From NCBI GenBank assembly GCA_964538915.1, contig CAZIFB010000023.1, positions 1-64,000 of the forward strand: a DNA stretch of 64,000 nt, given 5' to 3'. The notes beneath the pieces are model-generated. The model made no database searches. It was not told the origin of the DNA and saw only the letters and a list, made by a program, of their open reading frames with translations. The DNA comes from JAEUHQ01 sp964538915. Its GTDB lineage: Bacteria > Planctomycetota > UBA1135 > UBA2386. A program made the position numbers and the translations under genes. This document shows, one piece after another, positions 35,315-43,357 of this stretch; the first letter of the stretch is position 1, and the number at the start of each line of letters is the position of its first letter.

Positions 35315-36634
35315 ATGACCTGCATCCGCAGCACTTCCGCATCCGATCCGTACCTCCCGCACCTGCCGCTCCCGCAGGGTCGTTTCGCCGGTATCCAGCG
35401 CGACTACTCACCCGCTGACGTCGAGAAGCTGCGGGGCAGCATCCGCATCCGCCACACGCTGGCCGAAGCGGGCGCCGCGCGACTGTGGGACCTGCTGCAC
35501 CGGCCCGAACACACCGCGGCGCTGGGCGCACTGACCGGCAACCAGGCCGTGCAGATGGTCAAGGCCGGATTGAAGGCGATCTACCTCTCGGGCTGGCAAG
35601 TCGCGGCCGACGCGAACCTCGCGGGCCACATGTATCCCGACCAGAGTCTCTACCCGAGCAACTCGGTGCCCCAGGTCGTGAAGCGCATCAACCAGGCGCT
35701 GCAGCGCGCCGACCAGATCGCGCACATGGAACAGAAGGGCGACCAGACGCACTGGTTCGCACCCATCGTCGCCGACGCCGAAGCGGGCTTCGGTGGCCCG
35801 CTGAACGCATTCGAGCTCATGAAGCTGATGATCGAAGCGGGCGCCGCCGGCGTGCACTTCGAAGACCAGCTGGCGAGCGAGAAGAAGTGCGGCCACCTCG
35901 GCGGCAAGGTCCTCGTGCCGACGCAGACCTTCGTGCGCACTCTCAACGCGGCGCGCCTCGCGGCCGACGTCTCCGGCGTGCCGACGATCCTCGTCGCGCG
36001 CACCGACGCCGACGCTGCGGGTCTGCTCACGAGCGACGTCGACGAACGTGACCGCGCCTTCGTCACCGGCGAACGCACGAACGAAGGATTCTTCGTGACC
36101 AAGGCCGGCCTGCCGCAGGCGATCGCGCGCGGGCTCGCCTACGCGCCGTACGCCGATGTCGTGTGGTGCGAGACGAGCCACCCGGATCTCGCCGAAGCGA
36201 AGGCGTTCGCCGAAGCGATCCACGCCAAGTTCCCCGGCAAGCTGCTCGCGTACAACTGCTCGCCGTCGTTCCACTGGAAGAAGAACCTCGACGACTCGAC
36301 CATCGCGCGCTTCCAGCGCGAGCTGAACGCGATGGGCTACAAGTTCCAGTTCGTGACGCTCGCGGGCTTCCACGCCCTCAACCACTCGATCTTCGAGCTG
36401 GCGCACGACTACAAGGACCACGGCATGGCGGCCTACGTGAAGCTGCAGCAGGCCGAGTTCGACGCCGAGAAGCGCGGCTACACCGCGACGAAGCACCAGC
36501 GCGAGGTCGGCACCGGCTACTTCGACGCCGTCACGCAGGCGGTCAGCCAGGGCAAGTCGTCGACGACGGCGCTCGCCGGCTCGACCGAAGCCGAGCAGTT
36601 CTACGGGGACAAGAACAAGCGCCACTCGGCGTGA
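35315..36634 (+). CDS. aceA: Isocitrate lyase
   Basis: Cleaves isocitrate to succinate and glyoxylate, feeding malate synthase. It has 439 residues, the usual bacterial length. The catalytic-loop motif KKCGHLGGK is present with nucleophile-like Cys192; IVADAEAGFGG and VHFEDQLASEKK carry the metal-binding acids; YNCSPSFHWKKNLDD and LAGFHALNHSIFELAHDY are the typical C-terminal blocks. It is the second gene of an aceBA pair and is followed 11 bp after its stop by a strong hairpin. Confidence 0.97.
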   Translation: MTCIRSTSASDPYLPHLPLPQGRFAGIQRDYSPADVEKLRGSIRIRHTLAEAGAARLWDLLHRPEHTAALGALTGNQAVQMVKAGLKAIYLSGWQVAADANLAGHMYPDQSLYPSNSVPQVVKRINQALQRADQIAHMEQKGDQTHWFAPIVADAEAGFGGPLNAFELMKLMIEAGAAGVHFEDQLASEKKCGHLGGKVLVPTQTFVRTLNAARLAADVSGVPTILVARTDADAAGLLTSDVDERDRAFVTGERTNEGFFVTKAGLPQAIARGLAYAPYADVVWCETSHPDLAEAKAFAEAIHAKFPGKLLAYNCSPSFHWKKNLDDSTIARFQRELNAMGYKFQFVTLAGFHALNHSIFELAHDYKDHGMAAYVKLQQAEFDAEKRGYTATKHQREVGTGYFDAVTQAVSQGKSSTTALAGSTEAEQFYGDKNKRHSA

Positions 36635-36645
36635 TCGCGGGGCCC

Positions 36646-36669
36646 GGGTTCGCGCGCAGGCGCGAACCC
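36646..36669 (+). terminator. Hairpin downstream of aceA
   Basis: A perfect 10-bp stem (GGGTTCGCGC / GCGCGAACCC) with a four-base GCAG loop, 11 bp after the aceA stop. There is no T-run, as is common in GC-rich genomes. Likely transcript end or 3' protection for aceBA. Confidence 0.6.
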
Positions 36670-36862
36670 CCGGCTTCCGGCGGCGGCCCCGGCTCATGAT
36701 GGCCGGAGAAGGACGCGTCACCCTCACGCGGCACGGCGCGCCTGCCCGTGCCGGTCGGCCCGCATCGCGCAGCGCGTGAGGCGATGGCCTTCTCGACGCT
36801 GGGACGGGTCGGAGAGGTTGATGTCGGGGGGCGACTGATCTGGCGTCTCAACGCAACGTTGG

Positions 36863-36886
36863 AGCGGCGATCGCGCGATCGCCGCT
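36863..36886 (-). terminator. Perfect 24-nt palindrome at end of the exported-protein gene
   Basis: AGCGGCGATCGC is followed directly by its exact reverse complement. It overlaps the TAG stop of the minus-strand gene. It could fold as a hairpin terminator or be a dyad for a DNA-binding protein. It also contains CGATCG twice. Confidence 0.5.
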
Positions 36887-37994
36887 AACGAAGCAGAGCG
36901 CCGAGCCGCGCGACGAGCAGTGCCTCGGCGTCCGCGAGCGACTTCGGCATCGCCTTGCTCACCGCCGGGCTCTGGTCGTTCTGGAAGTCGACGAGCACGT
37001 AGTCGCCGGTCGCCGTGGTGACCACGGCGTGCAGGTAGCAGTGTTTGCCTTCGGCATCGACGCCGAGGTCCGCGGCGAGCACGTAGTCGACCTCCGGCGC
37101 AGGAGCCTTGCCGAGCGACGCCTTCACCGCGCGCGCCAGGTCCCAAAGGCGCTTCTGTTCGTTGCTGTCCGCGGCCACGGTCGGCTTCGCGCCGTCCGCC
37201 TTCGCCTCGGCGCGGCAGCCGAACTCCTTGCCGATCGCTTCGGCGAGCCGCGCCGCACTCGTGACGTCGTGAGCACCGGCCACGACCGTCGGCAGCACGG
37301 CGACCCGCGCCTTGCCGATCGTGTCGCGCATCGTCGCGAGCCGTGCCTTCATCGCCGCGAACTCCTTCTGGTCGGGCACACCCGACCGCTCCTTCCAGCC
37401 CTTCGCGAACTTGCCGTCGCGCACGCTGCCGGGCGCCTTCTTCCAATCGGCGAGCCCGAAGAGGCGATCGGCGACGAGCATCGAGCAGCCGAGCGGATCG
37501 GGGTCCTTCGCCGCGGTGCGCTTGAAGTCGGCGTCGGCGGGTGTCTGTCGGTCGACGAGCACGACGTGCCCCGCTCCGTCGGCGACGACGAAGCGGACCT
37601 CCTCGGGCCCGGTCTTCGGCGTGCCGAGGAACTCCGCATACAGGTGGTGTCTCTTCGCGGCCTCGCCGCCGAGTGCCGCCACGTGCGCAGAGAACAGTGC
37701 GGGCACGTCGTCCCACTTCGTGTCCTTCGGCGGCGTGAACGGAGCCGCGGCGACGTCGAGGTCGGTCATGCCCTGCTTCTCCAGGACGAGGCCGAGCGCT
37801 TCGGCGACCCGCGAATCCGGGCGGCCCAGCACGACGATCGGATGCAAGACGAACGGCGCCGCAACGCCAGCGGCGTGCAGGGCCTCGCGGCGCGCAGTGT
37901 TCTCGGGATCCTGCGGCGCCATGGCGAAAGCGGGACACGACGCGGCGGCCGCAACGGCGGCGAGGAGAGAAGGGAACGGGCGAAGACGGATCAC
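36885..37994 (-). CDS. Exported protein of unknown function
   Basis: I do not recognise this 369-residue protein. It has a signal peptide (MIRLRPFPSLLAAVAAAASCPAFA). The mature part alternates helices and strands: FVLHPIVVLGRP near 49-60, LYAEFLGTPKTGPEEVRFVV near 118-137, KARVAVLPTVVAG near 233-245, and VDYVLAADLGVD then YVLVDFQND near the end, suggesting a Rossmann-like or repeated alpha/beta fold resembling a lipoprotein-type caspase-like or GNA1162-like domain, but this is weak. The start is GTG with GGAGG 8 nt upstream. A run of 11 C lies about 85 bp upstream. Confidence 0.65.
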   Translation of the reverse strand: MIRLRPFPSLLAAVAAAASCPAFAMAPQDPENTARREALHAAGVAAPFVLHPIVVLGRPDSRVAEALGLVLEKQGMTDLDVAAAPFTPPKDTKWDDVPALFSAHVAALGGEAAKRHHLYAEFLGTPKTGPEEVRFVVADGAGHVVLVDRQTPADADFKRTAAKDPDPLGCSMLVADRLFGLADWKKAPGSVRDGKFAKGWKERSGVPDQKEFAAMKARLATMRDTIGKARVAVLPTVVAGAHDVTSAARLAEAIGKEFGCRAEAKADGAKPTVAADSNEQKRLWDLARAVKASLGKAPAPEVDYVLAADLGVDAEGKHCYLHAVVTTATGDYVLVDFQNDQSPAVSKAMPKSLADAEALLVARLGALLR

Positions 37995-38076
37995 GGACGA
38001 ACCTCCATGCTTGTTCTGTAAGTATGCACTGACTCTACGCAGGGCGGAAGTGGCCGGGTCCGGTTTCCGTCTGTCG

Positions 38077-38087
38077 CCCCCCCCCCC
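38077..38087. repeat. Homopolymeric C11 tract
   Basis: Eleven consecutive C on the plus strand (G11 on the coding strand of the downstream gene), in the 172-bp gap between the methyltransferase stop and the exported-protein start. Such tracts are prone to slippage. Confidence 0.9.
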
Positions 38088-38166
38088 TCGGCCTCATGGC
38101 ACCGCGAAGGTGGCCGTTGGTCGCATGCCGCGTCCCAACCTGGGTCGGGCCGACCGAAGCGACCGG

Positions 38167-39165
38167 TCAGTTGCGCGCGACGACGAACCAGGTGCCGGCG
38201 GTCAGCGGCTCGAATCGCTCGACCACGAGCCCGGCGTCGCCGACGAGCCGACGCAGCTCCGGCTTGCGGCGCACACGCCCCTGCAGCAGCACCTGCATCT
38301 CGAGGTCGAGCATCGCCGCCATGTCGGCACGGTTGTCCGGCGACAGGATCGTCTCGAGCAGCAGCACCCGCCCATCGCGACCCACGGCCTCCCTGCAGCG
38401 CTGCAGCAGCGCAACCGCGCGCTCGTCGTTCCAGTTGTGCAGCACGTGCTTCACCATCACGAGGTCTCCGGCGGGCACGGTCGAGAAGAAGTCGCCGCCG
38501 AACACTTCGATGCGGTCGCCGAAGCGTTCGGCGAGCCCCGCTCGCGCACGGTCGACGACGTGAGGCAGGTCGAGCAGCACGCCGCGCAGGTGCGGATTCG
38601 CCGCGAGCACCGCCGCGAGAAGCGAGCCGCGCCCACCCCCGACGTCGACGACGCGGCGCACGGCGACGAAGTCGAACTCGGCGCACAGCGCCGCGGCTTC
38701 GTGCTTCGTGAACGCGTCGATCGCCGCGTCGTAGCGTGCCGCCGCGTCAGGGCGCCCACCCATCCAGTCGTAGAGTGCGCTGCCGTTCGCGAGGGTGAAG
38801 GCACTCGCGCCGTCCCGCGACACCTCGCGCAACCGCGACCACGGATCCCACTGCTCCTTCGCCCCGACGAACTCCGCCATCGCCCCGAGTGCGTCGGCAC
38901 GCAGTGCGCGACCGCGCTCGGTGACCACGAACTCGCCGGGCGTAGGGCTCTCGAAGAAGCCGAGACCGGCGCAGATCCGCAGCACGGCGCCCATCGCGTC
39001 GATCGGGCAGCCGATTTCGGCGGCAAGCTGCTGCGCGGTGCGCGGCGCAGCGGCGAGACGTTCCGCGAGCCGCCACGCCGCCGCGGTCGACACCGCCTGC
39101 GCCCGGCCCTTTCCGCCGAGCACGTACATCAGGTACTCGCCGGGCGAGCCGTCCTCCGGCGTCAC
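38167..39165 (-). CDS. SAM-dependent O-methyltransferase (AcmB/DnrK type)
   Basis: A 332-residue class I methyltransferase with the two-part layout of plant-type O-methyltransferases: an N-terminal winged-helix dimerisation part (AAAWRLAERLAAAPRTAQQLAAE) and a C-terminal Rossmann domain with the SAM loop VVDVGGGRGSLLAAVL and the MVKHVLHNWNDE motif, whose His is the usual general base in this family. It would methylate a phenolic hydroxyl, a known head-group modification in aryl polyenes. The start is GTG overlapping the stop of the halogenase-like gene (GTGA), so the two are co-translated. Longer upstream frames look arginine-rich and non-genic. Confidence 0.82.
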   Translation of the reverse strand: MTPEDGSPGEYLMYVLGGKGRAQAVSTAAAWRLAERLAAAPRTAQQLAAEIGCPIDAMGAVLRICAGLGFFESPTPGEFVVTERGRALRADALGAMAEFVGAKEQWDPWSRLREVSRDGASAFTLANGSALYDWMGGRPDAAARYDAAIDAFTKHEAAALCAEFDFVAVRRVVDVGGGRGSLLAAVLAANPHLRGVLLDLPHVVDRARAGLAERFGDRIEVFGGDFFSTVPAGDLVMVKHVLHNWNDERAVALLQRCREAVGRDGRVLLLETILSPDNRADMAAMLDLEMQVLLQGRVRRKPELRRLVGDAGLVVERFEPLTAGTWFVVARN

Positions 39166-40937
39166 GGCATCGCACCTGCGAACAGTTCGCGAGCCTCCGC
39201 GGCTCGCGGATGGCGGCGGATCGGCCCGAGGCCACGCTCGACGTCCCGCGCGAGGTCCGGCAGGCCGTGGCGACGCTCGAGTCCCTTCTTCGCCTCGATC
39301 TCGAGACGCATCGCCGACACCGGCACACCCCACTTCGAGAACTCGACGGCGTCGATCAGTTCGCGACCGCGTTCCGGTCCGAGCTCCTGCACGATGCGCA
39401 GGACGAGCTCGGCGACGATCTCGTGCGCCTGCTCGAGCCGCATCTTCAGGTAGTCGAGCGTCTCCTCGAACGTCATCGACTTGCCGACCGCGACGTGCGC
39501 GTCGATCAGCACCGACGGGAACGCAGGCGCCTGCTTGAACACCGGCGCGGGATCCTCCGGCGCCATCTTCGCCCAGGTCGCGAGCAGCTTCTCGACGTGC
39601 GCCATCAGCTCGAGGAAGCGCCGCCCGTACATCGCGACCTTCTCCTGCCCTTCGGCGTCGAGGCGGCAGAGCTCCTGCATGAAGTACTGGCAGGTGAAGG
39701 ACCAGTAGCAGAAGTTGTTGAAGAAGACCTTGTACGCCATCGCCGACGAGTGGCCGTAGATCGGCGCCGCGGTGCGGAAGAGCTGCAGCGAGCCGTTCAG
39801 GATCGAACGGTACTGCGCGTTCATCATCATCGCCTTCTGCTTCACGTCGCCGCCGGCGAGCGCCGTGCGCATCGTCTCGACGGTGAAGCAGTTCGCGAAG
39901 CCGATGAAGTCCGTGCCCGGGCTGAACAGCGGATCCGCGAACGCACCCGCCTCACCGACGAGCGCCCAGCCGTCCTCGGACCAGCAGCGGCCGACGTTGT
40001 AGCTGTAGTTGCGAAGGCACAGGAAGTCCTCGATCTCGTACTTCGCGAGCGCATCGGCGAGCTGCGGTTCGTGCTGGCGGATGAACGCGAGCGTCTTCTC
40101 GAGTCCGGCGATGTGGTGGTAGTCGTGCGTGTCCTCGTGGATGACGAGGCCGATGCTCGTCTTGCCGCTCGACAGCGGAATCACCCAGACCCAGTAGCCG
40201 GCGCCCATGAAGTGGTTCGTCGCGAGCCAGCGCTGCTCGGCGCACGGGCGCGTGTGCCACTCGGTTTCGCTCTTCGGCACCATCTCGTTGATGTCGAACT
40301 TCCCGTCGATGCGAAACCACCCCGCGCTCGCCGTGTGGTGCGAGCCGCGCGTCAGCTTCTGCTGACGGCGCAGGATCGCCTGCCGCCCCGTCGCATCGAC
40401 GACCCAGCGCGGATGCAGTTCGTGCTCGACGCCGTCCTGCTCGTAGCGCACCGTGTGACGCGCGCCGCCCTTGGCGAGGTCGATCCCCGTGACCTTCGCG
40501 CCTTCGATCAACGTGGCGCCGTCCTCCTCGATCATCGCGCGCAGGTCGGTCTCCATGCGGCCACGATCCATCTGGTAGCTCTTCAACGGCGGCTCCGCAC
40601 ACGGCCCGATCTCGGTGCGAAGGTGCAGCGGCAGATGGCCGCCCCCGGGGAAGAACCGGATGCCCCACTTCAGCAGCTGGCGCTCCTGCATGTAGGGATG
40701 CAGCCCGAGTCGCATGATGTACTGAGAGCCCAGCTCGACCGACGACTCGCCCACCTTGTGGCAGGCCTCGGGGAGCGGGCGCTTCGTCCGCTCGACCACC
40801 GTGACCCTCGCCTCGGGCAGTTCGCGGCGGAGTTGCCGAGCCAACAGGAGGCCCGCCAGCCCGGCGCCGCAGATCACCACGTCGAAGGGGTCGCCAGCCG
40901 GGTCGGGACGGAGCCGCGTAACGTCGTTCTTCTGCAT
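39162..40937 (-). CDS. FAD-dependent halogenase-like protein
   Basis: A 591-residue flavoprotein, close in size to flavin-dependent tryptophan-type halogenases (500-600). FAD-binding GAGLAGLLLARQL lies near 24-36, HKVGESSVELGSQY is the GES segment, and the halogenase-linked WxWxIP appears as Trp249-Val-Trp251-Val-Ile-Pro254. VGEAGAFADPLFSPGTDF is the second FAD motif. Xanthomonadin- and flexirubin-type loci carry similar genes. It is first in a two-gene minus-strand unit with the O-methyltransferase and divergent from the ACP gene, 129 bp away. Actual halogenation cannot be proven from sequence. Confidence 0.85.
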   Translation of the reverse strand: MQKNDVTRLRPDPAGDPFDVVICGAGLAGLLLARQLRRELPEARVTVVERTKRPLPEACHKVGESSVELGSQYIMRLGLHPYMQERQLLKWGIRFFPGGGHLPLHLRTEIGPCAEPPLKSYQMDRGRMETDLRAMIEEDGATLIEGAKVTGIDLAKGGARHTVRYEQDGVEHELHPRWVVDATGRQAILRRQQKLTRGSHHTASAGWFRIDGKFDINEMVPKSETEWHTRPCAEQRWLATNHFMGAGYWVWVIPLSSGKTSIGLVIHEDTHDYHHIAGLEKTLAFIRQHEPQLADALAKYEIEDFLCLRNYSYNVGRCWSEDGWALVGEAGAFADPLFSPGTDFIGFANCFTVETMRTALAGGDVKQKAMMMNAQYRSILNGSLQLFRTAAPIYGHSSAMAYKVFFNNFCYWSFTCQYFMQELCRLDAEGQEKVAMYGRRFLELMAHVEKLLATWAKMAPEDPAPVFKQAPAFPSVLIDAHVAVGKSMTFEETLDYLKMRLEQAHEIVAELVLRIVQELGPERGRELIDAVEFSKWGVPVSAMRLEIEAKKGLERRHGLPDLARDVERGLGPIRRHPRAAEARELFAGAMP

Positions 40938-41023
40938 CGGAGGACCGTTCCTGTTGAGGTCCGGCAGTCTGGCGGGCCGCTCGGCGCGAGTCCACTCCGA
41001 GGGCCTCTCCCTGGGGCGTGTTG

Positions 41024-41052
41024 TTGCCCGGGCTCCCCAGGGTGCCTAGAGT
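41024..41052 (+). promoter_or_regulatory. Candidate promoter of the ACP-led operon
   Basis: TTGCCC and TAGAGT are separated by 17 bp, and the -10-like box ends 14 nt before the ACP start codon, implying a very short leader. It lies between divergent genes. Prediction by eye only. Confidence 0.35.
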
Positions 41053-41066
41053 CGCCGCCCCACGCC

Positions 41067-41357
41067 ATGGCCGACACCCTCGAAGACCAGTTGAAGCGCC
41101 TCATCGTCGACACCCTCGCGCTCGAGGACGTGGCACCGGAGAGCATCGAAACGAACGCGCCGCTCTTCGGCGAGGGACTCGGTCTCGACTCGATCGACGC
41201 ACTCGAGATCGCCCTGGCCGTTCACAGTAAATTCGGCGTGAAGACCGTCGCGAACGACGAGAAGAATCGCGAGTACTACCACTCGATCGCCTCGCTCGCG
41301 CAGTTCGTCCGGACCAAGCAGGCGGAGAACGCCGCACAGGCCGCCGCCGGCGCCTGA
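41067..41357 (+). CDS. Acyl carrier protein (ApeE/ApeF-like)
   Basis: A 96-residue ACP. The phosphopantetheine attachment Ser42 sits in GLGLDSIDALEI, followed by the recognition helix LAVHSKFGVKT. It carries the growing polyene. The DSIDALE variant with a following long loop (NDEKNREYYHSIASLAQFV) matches the ACPs of aryl-polyene loci rather than FabC/AcpP, which has DSLD. Only one ACP is found in the window, whereas characterised APE loci usually have two. It opens the 41-45 kb run; the next gene starts 7 bp later. Confidence 0.9.
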   Translation: MADTLEDQLKRLIVDTLALEDVAPESIETNAPLFGEGLGLDSIDALEIALAVHSKFGVKTVANDEKNREYYHSIASLAQFVRTKQAENAAQAAAGA

Positions 41358-41364
41358 CCCACCG

Positions 41365-41955
41365 ATGGCGCCGCGGTCGCCTTCGTTCCTCGCGCTCGCG
41401 GCGAAGGTGCTGCTCGGGGTCGTGTTCATCGCGTATCCGGTGCTCGTCTGGCAGGGCCTTCGGGCCGGCAGTCCGCGCGTGATCGCCGCGGCCCTGCTGT
41501 GCATCGTGCTCCCCGTCGCCGCGTTCCGCCTCCGCCGCGCGAAGAACGCGTCGCTGCGCGGCCTCGCCGCGGTGCCGATCGCGACCGCGATCGGACTCGT
41601 GCTCTCCGCCGCCCTCGACAACGCCGGGTGCCTGCTGCTCGTGCCGACGGCGATCAACGCCGTCTTCCTCACGGTCTTCGGTGCGTCACTGCGACGCGGG
41701 TCGATGCCGATGGTCGAGCGCTTCGCGCGGCTGCAGGAGGACACGTTGTCGGCCGAGCAGCGCGCGTGGTGCCGTCTCTGGACGATCATCTGGAGCGCGT
41801 TCTTCGTCGCGAACGGCACGTGCGCGGCGGTGCTCGCGGCAGCGGCGCCGCTCGAGTGGTGGGCGACCTACAACGGCCTCGTGTCGTACGTCCTGATGGG
41901 GTTCCTGTTCGCGATCGAGTGGACGGTGCGCCGCCGGCGGTTCTCCCGTGGCTGA
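41365..41955 (+). CDS. COG4648-type integral membrane protein (ApeG-like)
   Basis: A 196-residue protein with about five hydrophobic segments (near 8-30, 38-53, 68-100, 138-160 and 165-182). The internal pattern FGASLRRGSMPMVERFARL, followed by W..FF..NG and a final MGFLFAIEWTVRRRRF, matches the small membrane protein family (COG4648) that accompanies ACP genes in aryl-polyene loci. Biochemical role is not established. The stop overlaps the GTG of the next gene by 8 nt. Confidence 0.75.
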   Translation: MAPRSPSFLALAAKVLLGVVFIAYPVLVWQGLRAGSPRVIAAALLCIVLPVAAFRLRRAKNASLRGLAAVPIATAIGLVLSAALDNAGCLLLVPTAINAVFLTVFGASLRRGSMPMVERFARLQEDTLSAEQRAWCRLWTIIWSAFFVANGTCAAVLAAAAPLEWWATYNGLVSYVLMGFLFAIEWTVRRRRFSRG

Positions 41956-43357
41956 GCCCCACACGACCCGACCGTCGCGCACGGACGCCGTCGCACGCAT
42001 CGCCGCCGCGTTGCCCGAGGCGACACCGGGCTCGCAGGTGGTGATGGTCTTCGAGGGCGACCGCAGCCGCTTCGTCGCGACGCTCGTCGGCGCATGGCAA
42101 CGCGGCCACGCTGCCGCCCTGCCCGAGGACCCGCGCCGGCTCGCCGTCACCGCGACCCTGTCGCGACCGGACGTCGCCCTGCTCGCGCACGACACCGGCG
42201 TCGGCACCGGCCTCGACGTGCGCACCGTCGCGGCGGAGGACGTTCGGCCGTTCGCCGTCGATCCGAAGACGATCGGCGCCGTCGTCTGCGTGGCCGCGGG
42301 CGCGGACGGCCGAGCGGTCGCCAGGTCCTGGTCCGCTGCGGACGTTGCCGGGCTGCTCTCGCACTGCACGGCGGCGCTCGCGCTGCCGCGCAATGCGACC
42401 GTCTGGAACGCGTTCCCGACGGCCGCGCCCTGTGCGCTGCTCCCCGGCCTCCTCGCACCGCTGGTCGTCGGCGCGCACGTCGTCGGCCGCGCTGCACTCG
42501 ACGTCGAGACGATGGCGCACGAACTCGCCGCGTCGTTCGCCCACACGCTGGTCGCACCCGCCGCGACCCTCCGCGCGCTGTCGCTGCACGAGGCCGACAC
42601 GCCGGCGCTGGTGCAAGTGGTGGCAGCCGACGAAGCGCTCGACGAGAGATCGATCCGCCGCTTCGCGGCGAACGGCGTGCGCACGATTCGCCTCTCGACG
42701 ATCGAGGCGCCGCGGCCCCACGACGACGCCGGGGCTCAACTCGCCGCGGGTCTGTTGCTCGCCGACGGCGTCACCGACGCGGCGGTCGAGGCCGTGGTCA
42801 CGCCTACGGGCCGCGTGTTCTGCTGCGTGGTCGCGACGCCGGGCTCCCTCGACGAAGCGCGTCTCCGTGCGCAGGAGCACGCCGATGGCGTCGTCGAACT
42901 GCGCCGCGTCGACGCCATCCCGCGCGAGCAGGACGGCCGTGTCCCGCGCGACGTCGTGCTGCGGCTCTGCGGGCGCAACGCGGACGGCTCCCCCGTCGTC
43001 CACGACCTCGTGTTCGTGCCGGCCGCGACCAGCGGGGAACGCCGCGTCTTCCGGGTGCACGTGCCGACCGGGTTCTTCGCGTTCGCCGGGCACTTCGCGA
43101 CCTACCCGGTCCTGAGCGGCGCGATGCAACTGCACGAACTGGTGCTGCCGTGCCTGCGGCTCGTCGCCGGACCGGGCGCGCGTCCGGCCGCGTTCCAGGA
43201 CCTCAAGTTCCTCGCGCGCATCGCTCCGGGCGACACGGTCGACGTCTCGCTGCGCGTCGACCCCGCGGCCGCCTCGGCGGAGTTCGAGATCGTCCGCGGC
43301 GACACGAAGTGCTCGAGCGGGCGCGCGACCCTGCGCGGCACGGAGTCGCCGCCGTGA
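41948..43357 (+). CDS. Degenerate AMP-ligase-like domain fused to ApeI-type dehydratase
   Basis: A 469-residue fusion. The first 345 or so residues follow the layout of an acyl-CoA/ACP ligase (ApeH-like), but the AMP-binding loop, normally TSGSTGxPK, reads CVAAGADGRAVARSW at about 113-127, and the C-terminal catalytic lysine site is Arg331 in DGRVPRD, so adenylation is doubtful. From about 360 a hotdog dehydratase begins (HVPTGFFAFAGHFATYPVLSG, catalytic-type His382; QLHELVLPCLRL), matching ApeI-like dehydratases. The dehydratase half is probably active. The start is GTG, overlapping the membrane-protein gene, and the stop overlaps the GTG of the glycosyltransferase. Confidence 0.78.
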   Translation: MAEPHTTRPSRTDAVARIAAALPEATPGSQVVMVFEGDRSRFVATLVGAWQRGHAAALPEDPRRLAVTATLSRPDVALLAHDTGVGTGLDVRTVAAEDVRPFAVDPKTIGAVVCVAAGADGRAVARSWSAADVAGLLSHCTAALALPRNATVWNAFPTAAPCALLPGLLAPLVVGAHVVGRAALDVETMAHELAASFAHTLVAPAATLRALSLHEADTPALVQVVAADEALDERSIRRFAANGVRTIRLSTIEAPRPHDDAGAQLAAGLLLADGVTDAAVEAVVTPTGRVFCCVVATPGSLDEARLRAQEHADGVVELRRVDAIPREQDGRVPRDVVLRLCGRNADGSPVVHDLVFVPAATSGERRVFRVHVPTGFFAFAGHFATYPVLSGAMQLHELVLPCLRLVAGPGARPAAFQDLKFLARIAPGDTVDVSLRVDPAAASAEFEIVRGDTKCSSGRATLRGTESPP

